From: Sulfurovum sp. UBA4779
GTDB taxonomy: Bacteria; Campylobacterota; Campylobacteria; Campylobacterales; Sulfurovaceae
Assembly: GCA_002403155.1 (NCBI GenBank)
Contig: DHHF01000008.1
Span: 62,001 to 126,000 of the forward strand
DNA: 64,000 nt
Direction: 5' to 3'
Part shown: piece after piece, positions 59,601-64,000 of the stretch
Layout of the letters: each line of letters opens with the position of its first letter
Position numbering within the stretch: the stretch's first letter is position 1
Made by a program: the position numbers and the translations under genes
Notes under the pieces: generated by a model
The model's input: the letters and a program-made list of their open reading frames with translations, nothing else
Told to the model about the DNA's origin: nothing
Databases searched by the model: none

Positions 59601-61742
59601 ATGAACTATAAAGCAGCAATCGCATTGGCGGCGATCTCTTTCTTGTCGGCAGAAGAAACGCAAAAGGGCACAGAACTTGAAGCCATCACCGTTTCGGCAT
59701 CGCCTATCGCAGCACATGAAGCTTTTGATGTGCCATGCCAAATCGATGCCATTACCGATACAAAAGAAGCTTCAAGCGCCTCAATGGGTAAAATCCTCTC
59801 AAGCATCCCGGGAGTCAATAACCTTTCGACAGGCTCGCAAGCAGGCAAGCCGGTCATCAGAGGCTTTTCCGGCGAACGCATCAAAGTACTCTCAAACGGC
59901 AATCCTACCGATTCGCAAACCTACGGCATTAGGCATATCGACAACATAGACCCGCTTTTGGCAGAGCGCATTGAAGTGATCCGAGGCGCACAGGGCGTGC
60001 TTTACGGATCGGATGCATTGGGGGGCGTGGTCAATGTGATCGCGCCGGAGTATTTGGCAGCAAAGGAAGGCGAAACGCTTTTTAGAGGGACGCTTTTGGG
60101 CGAATACCATACCAACAACCATGAAAAAGCAACCGCACTGAAAACGCAAAGCGCCATAGGCAAATGGGGCGTTAATGTAGCCGCTTCCATAAGGGAGGCA
60201 GACAATTATCATTCCGGAGACAGTGCCACATGGAAAAGCGGGGATGCGCCGGGCACTTTGCCGCTTTTTGCGGATGAATTGCCTTATACGGATTTCAAAA
60301 ACCAGTCTGCCCGCGTAGGCGTCGGATACACCGAAGAGGACTTTAAGTTTGCATTGCAGCATACCTATTGGCAAAGCAAGCAAAACTATCTGGGACATAC
60401 GCCTAAGCCGGATTTTGAAGCTGTGGCTTCTGCAGGGCAAAAACTGACCAATGACGAAACGCAATTGAGTGCAACTAAGAATCTGGGAGAGTGGAGTATC
60501 GATACAAGGGTTTCGGTAACCCGCAACCAAAGAGAGGCAGCGACCAATACCCCTTATCAGCAGATGCAGACAGTCAGAGGCACCCCTTTATACCTTGATA
60601 TCGATACCGATCGAAAAGATTTTCATGTTTCAATCGGACATCCCATGATAGGAATGTTTATGGGGGAGGTCGGGCTTGAAGGGTACACCAAAGACCAAGA
60701 GCTCAAAGAGGGCAAATTGCTTCCAAGTGCAAAAGAGTGGGGCAAAGCCGTCTATCTTTTTGAGGAGGCAAGCCTTGAAAAGTGGATCCTTCAGGCAGGG
60801 CTGCGCTATGATACAAGGAGTGTAAAGGCAGCGCTTGAGGGCACCAGCAGCTATTTTGTAGATCATGGCATTTATGATGATTCTACCAATAACCAGGAGT
60901 TTGCTTCATGGGGAGGTTCGCTGGGCGCAACTTATAAGATCGATGAGACATGGGCGTTGGCGGCTAATCTGAGCAAGGGATTTCGTGCTCCCGGGATATT
61001 TGAGCTTTTTGCGGGGGGTATGCATGGCGGTGTGCAAGCATTTCAGATAGGCAATCCTCATCTTAAAGAAGAAAATACCCTTGGGGTTGATCTCTCTTTG
61101 AGATACAAAAACGAGGGAACCTATAGCAGTTTAACACTTTATCGCAACACCGTTGATGATTATATCTATCTTGCCAATACGGGCTTGTATCGCAATCCAG
61201 TGACAGGAGAAGTGGCTCCAACGGGCATTCCTGAGATGAAGCATGAACAGACCGACGCGCTCATTGAAGGGATTGAGTGGTCATTTGAGATGCCGCTTGG
61301 CTCTTTGACGACATTGCGGGCCACTGCAGAATACATTCAGGGCGAAGATACAAAAAACGATACGCGTTTGGCGTATATCCCGCCCAGCAATGCTTCCCTT
61401 GGCATTACGCAGCAGCTTGGCGCATTCGGGATAGGCAGCAACAATGAGTTGACGGTTGATATGCGCGTATTTGAAGCGCAAAAGGTTGCCGGAGCGTTTG
61501 AACCGTTTGCCCAATACAACACCATGCCTTTTGGCAGCGCCGATACGTCCGGATATGCTTTGTTTGATATCGGATACAGCACACAGCTTCAAATAGGCAA
61601 AAGCAAAGTGGATGCCAATGTGAAAGTTTCCAATCTTTTTGACAGGGCATACCGCGGTTATCTTGATACCTACAAAGGGTACGCGCTTGGAATGGGAAGG
61701 GATATCAGTTTTGGGCTTTCTATGCCTTTTGAGACGAATTGA
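59601..61742 (+). CDS. TonB-dependent receptor, probable zinc (ZnuD-like) receptor
   Basis: A 713-residue outer-membrane receptor. Signal peptide about 1-17; TonB-box-like 'LEAITVSAS' (26-34); plug with 'GKPVIRGFSGERIKVLSNG' and 'ERIEVIRGAQGVLYGSDALG'; barrel ending in ..GLSMPFETN. The last residue is not aromatic, but 'ISFGLSMPF' precedes it. The Zur-like operator upstream and znuA two genes away point to zinc. RBS GAAGGAAAAG. Confidence 0.88.
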   Translation: MNYKAAIALAAISFLSAEETQKGTELEAITVSASPIAAHEAFDVPCQIDAITDTKEASSASMGKILSSIPGVNNLSTGSQAGKPVIRGFSGERIKVLSNGNPTDSQTYGIRHIDNIDPLLAERIEVIRGAQGVLYGSDALGGVVNVIAPEYLAAKEGETLFRGTLLGEYHTNNHEKATALKTQSAIGKWGVNVAASIREADNYHSGDSATWKSGDAPGTLPLFADELPYTDFKNQSARVGVGYTEEDFKFALQHTYWQSKQNYLGHTPKPDFEAVASAGQKLTNDETQLSATKNLGEWSIDTRVSVTRNQREAATNTPYQQMQTVRGTPLYLDIDTDRKDFHVSIGHPMIGMFMGEVGLEGYTKDQELKEGKLLPSAKEWGKAVYLFEEASLEKWILQAGLRYDTRSVKAALEGTSSYFVDHGIYDDSTNNQEFASWGGSLGATYKIDETWALAANLSKGFRAPGIFELFAGGMHGGVQAFQIGNPHLKEENTLGVDLSLRYKNEGTYSSLTLYRNTVDDYIYLANTGLYRNPVTGEVAPTGIPEMKHEQTDALIEGIEWSFEMPLGSLTTLRATAEYIQGEDTKNDTRLAYIPPSNASLGITQQLGAFGIGSNNELTVDMRVFEAQKVAGAFEPFAQYNTMPFGSADTSGYALFDIGYSTQLQIGKSKVDANVKVSNLFDRAYRGYLDTYKGYALGMGRDISFGLSMPFETN

Positions 61743-61874
61743 TACAGTCGTGCCGGTCGTGTTCTCTTTGCTAAAGGATGATTTTTTAAATATTAGGCTA
61801 CTATTATAAAAATAGATTTTTGCAATGTTTGGTGCTTGAGTATATAGAGCATGGAAGCAAAAAAGAGGAAAGTG

Positions 61875-62738
61875 ATGAAACGCTCTTTGTTTGGTTTTTT
61901 GTTGGTTTGGATATCTTCTCTCGCGTGGGCCCAGAGCCCTTTTACCTTGACTGCCCTTAAAAGTTATACTCCGGTGGTTGCGATAGATGCAGGCAATATC
62001 GATAAAAGCATCAAATCGGAAATTCTTGAAGAAATGGAAGCGGTAAGCAAAGAGATTGGCATCGATACCAAAAGCGATACTTCCCGTGCTTTTGCTTTTG
62101 ACATCAGGCGCATTAGCATAGGAGAATTGATCGCGATCAAAGTCGATCTGATGGTAAGCGAAAATCTGCAGCATCCAAAAAGCAATGAGCCGCTGTTTGT
62201 GCTTTCTTATCTCGATACGCAAATTTTTGTACCCGAAGACTTCGAAGAAGACCTGATGGATACGGCCGATGAGATGCTTGCAACGTTTGCTTTGCAATAC
62301 AAAGAGGATAATGACGAAATGCTTAAAAGCAAATCGTTGCCCAAAGAGGGATCTTTTGCTGCAAAAATGCAATATGAAACCGACTACAAAAAAGCTTTAG
62401 TCCAAGCAAAAAAAGAACAAAAGTTTTTAATGGTTGTTATGGGTACAAACTATTGCCCGTGGTGCAGAAAACTTGAAAGCCGTGTACTTTCCAAGGAGGA
62501 TATCGATAAGGATATCAAAGCGCAGTTTGTTCCTTTGATGCTTAATTTCAGCGAAAAAAACTTTCCTTCCTACTTAAATGACATTGCCATCACGCCGGTC
62601 ATTTATATCATTGATCCTTTGAGCGAAAAGATTCAGCATACCTTTGTAGGCTACAATAACCATGAATCGTTTTTGCAGCTTCTTAGAGAACTTACGCATC
62701 CTGCACAAAACAATACTCTGCCAAAGGCTGCACAGTGA
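61875..62738 (+). CDS. Exported thioredoxin-like protein (CPWC)
   Basis: A 287-residue exported protein. Signal peptide 1 to about 20 (ending AWA); about 140 residues of unrecognised alpha/beta sequence; then a thioredoxin-like domain with 'GTNYCPWCRKLESRV' and cis-Pro in 'IAITPVIYIID'. AGAGGAAAGTG precedes the ATG at 61875; an ATG 24 bases upstream is weaker. It overlaps the FAH gene (GTGA), an unusual pairing. Confidence 0.8.
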   Translation: MKRSLFGFLLVWISSLAWAQSPFTLTALKSYTPVVAIDAGNIDKSIKSEILEEMEAVSKEIGIDTKSDTSRAFAFDIRRISIGELIAIKVDLMVSENLQHPKSNEPLFVLSYLDTQIFVPEDFEEDLMDTADEMLATFALQYKEDNDEMLKSKSLPKEGSFAAKMQYETDYKKALVQAKKEQKFLMVVMGTNYCPWCRKLESRVLSKEDIDKDIKAQFVPLMLNFSEKNFPSYLNDIAITPVIYIIDPLSEKIQHTFVGYNNHESFLQLLRELTHPAQNNTLPKAAQ

Positions 62739-63358
62739 ATGCCGTACGGTATGCCCATCAAGAAATTTTTCCTTCCAAAGTTGTCTGTATCGGACGCAAT
62801 TATGTAGAACATATCGAAGAGCTCGGCAACGAAATCCCTGCTGCGATGGTGGTTTTCAATAAGCCAAACTCGGCCATCACCGATACGCTCTACTTTATAA
62901 GCGAAGATACCCGTTTTGAAGGGGAGATTACTTTTTTGATCCAAAAAGGAAAAATCGCAGGGGTGGGTTTCGGGCTTGATCTGACCAAAGCGGCATTGCA
63001 AAATTATCTCAAGTCTAAAGGTTTGCCGTGGGAGCGAGCCAAAGCGTTTGATCATTCGGCGGTATTGAGCGAATTTGTACCGTTTGAGGGGGAATTGAGC
63101 ACCTTGAGCATGAAATTGTATGTCAATAATGTTTTGGTGCAATTTGCAACCTATGCGCTGATGATGTACAAGCCTCAAACGATGATCGATGAGATAGAGA
63201 GCTTTATGCACCTGGAAGACGGCGATATCATCATGAGCGGTACACCCAAAGGGGTAGGAACGTATGCTGCAGGCGACAGGTTTGTAGGGCAGATTTACAG
63301 CCATGATGTGCTTATCTTGGAAAAAAGCTGGAAGGCAGAATCAAAAGATGTTGTTTGA
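62735..63358 (+). CDS. Fumarylacetoacetate hydrolase (FAH) family protein
   Basis: A 207-residue metal-dependent hydrolase or decarboxylase. 'VVCIGRNYVEHIEELG' opens the domain; Glu ligands lie in 'FEGEITFLIQKG', and 'MSGTPKGVGTYAAGD' is the family C-terminal motif. Small members act on acylpyruvates or as oxaloacetate decarboxylases; which applies is unknown. Start is GTG overlapping the upstream stop. Confidence 0.88.
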   Translation: MNAVRYAHQEIFPSKVVCIGRNYVEHIEELGNEIPAAMVVFNKPNSAITDTLYFISEDTRFEGEITFLIQKGKIAGVGFGLDLTKAALQNYLKSKGLPWERAKAFDHSAVLSEFVPFEGELSTLSMKLYVNNVLVQFATYALMMYKPQTMIDEIESFMHLEDGDIIMSGTPKGVGTYAAGDRFVGQIYSHDVLILEKSWKAESKDVV

Positions 63359-63950
63359 AATCGCCGAATATATAGGGATCATCGCGTTTGCTACAAGCGG
63401 TTTTTTTGTCGGGGTGCAAAACAGGCTGGATTTTTTGGGCGTGCTGATCTCTGTTTTTTTGACCACGCTTGGCGGCGGGATCATACGGGATGTCGCCGTT
63501 GACAGGATGCCTTATGCGTTTACGCAAAATACGCCTGCGCTGATGGCGGTAGGGGTAATGACGGTGCTTATTTTGTTTCGGTTTCACAAAAAAGACAGCA
63601 TTGAAAATAAAGCCTTTTTTATCGTGAGCGATTCCATCGGATTGATTTCGTTTAGTATTACCGGCTCATTGATCGCACTGGAATACGGATTTAACCTCAC
63701 GGGTGTGCTGGCATTGGCTTTTGTAACGGCAGTAGGAGGAGGAATCATGAGGGATATCATCATCAATGAAGTGCCCTTTGTCTTTAGAACAGGATTTTAC
63801 GGGACGGTCGCGCTTTTGGTAGGGCTATGTCTTTATGTGCTGGATCGCTATGAGTTGGTGCAGGTGTCTACGATTGCGGTTGTATTTGCAGCCGGAGTGG
63901 TGCTTCGATTGGTTGCCTATTATAGAAAATGGTCTATCCCTCTTGTATAA
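63348..63950 (+). CDS. TRIC/UPF0126 family membrane channel
   Basis: A 200-residue membrane protein with seven helices in two homologous halves, each with the GGGxxRD signature ('TTLGGGIIRDV' and 'TAVGGGIMRDI'). Relatives form trimeric cation or glycine-type channels (YicG). The ATG at 63348 overlaps the FAH gene by 11 bases, so all three genes from 61875 are probably one operon. The 50 bases to the window end show no feature. Confidence 0.88.
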   Translation: MLFEIAEYIGIIAFATSGFFVGVQNRLDFLGVLISVFLTTLGGGIIRDVAVDRMPYAFTQNTPALMAVGVMTVLILFRFHKKDSIENKAFFIVSDSIGLISFSITGSLIALEYGFNLTGVLALAFVTAVGGGIMRDIIINEVPFVFRTGFYGTVALLVGLCLYVLDRYELVQVSTIAVVFAAGVVLRLVAYYRKWSIPLV

Positions 63951-64000
63951 CCTGCGCTAAGCAGTTCTTTGGCAGTGCAGCATTGCAAAAAATGGATGTA

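Noticed and set aside
61281..62372. 363-codon ORF antisense to the TonB receptor and thioredoxin-like genes
   Set aside because: Crosses two real genes and their gap, very rich in Lys/Phe/His as antisense shadows are.

Overview
The window reads as a chromosomal stretch from a Campylobacterota (Epsilonproteobacteria) bacterium, most like the free-living Sulfurimonas/Sulfurovum group. This rests on gene content and remembered gene order, not on a database search. Two blocks follow orders I recall from Campylobacter jejuni: a small conserved protein, polyprenyl synthase, hemA, proS, fxsA, hemC and ubiD (compare Cj0540-Cj0546), and ruvA, murJ, cysS, msbA, pyrD, M16 peptidase, dapA and a FabL-like reductase (compare Cj0799-Cj0807), with hydrolase and murF (compare Cj0795-Cj0796) nearby. 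The short RecO is of the epsilonproteobacterial type. Base composition is moderately AT-rich. No rRNA, tRNA, CRISPR array, integrase or transposase was seen.

Layout. 1-4066: three genes joined by ATGA overlaps, encoding an outer-membrane TonB-type receptor (5' end outside the window), a small periplasmic protein and an inner-membrane GGDEF/EAL protein; probably one signalling unit. 4114-12456: isoprenoid, haem, proline-tRNA and menaquinone housekeeping genes. 12504-13643: peroxiredoxin and a PerR-like Fur regulator with a possible operator. 13670-31319: mostly minus-strand housekeeping (yggS, rseP, pgsA, fabL-like, dapA, M16 peptidase, pyrD, msbA, cysS, murJ), interrupted at 15.5-20.4 kb by an iron/porin cluster (porin, Fur box, feoB-feoA-porin). 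31.3-42.7 kb: mixed genes including a DUF89 protein, an NlpC/P60 hydrolase, an HI0933-type flavoprotein, MurF, a fused TRAP transporter, cytidine deaminase, an orphan MoxR ATPase, a thioredoxin-like protein, PhnA and RecO. 42.9-50.9 kb: gltB-gltD-phosphatase-accD-thiE, tightly packed. 50.9-57.0 kb: an accessory-looking stretch with a 57-residue Cys protein, dispersed repeats, an AAA ATPase behind two palindromes, ChaB with an AI-2E-type permease, a nuclease-like DUF5655 protein and an MBL hydrolase. 57.0-64.0 kb: nitroreductase, HMA protein, then a zinc cluster (znuA, Zur-like regulator, TonB receptor) sharing one operator motif, then thioredoxin-like, FAH-family and TRIC-type genes.

How the genes work together. 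Three metal or stress circuits can be read from sequence: Fur control of Fe(II) uptake, a Zur-like circuit linking periplasmic and outer-membrane zinc uptake, and a possible PerR circuit for peroxiredoxin. The most unusual items are the coupled receptor/periplasmic/EAL operon at the left end, the zinc operators, the AAA ATPase with twin palindromes flanked by copies of a MITE-like repeat, and a porin leader that can hide its own ribosome-binding site.
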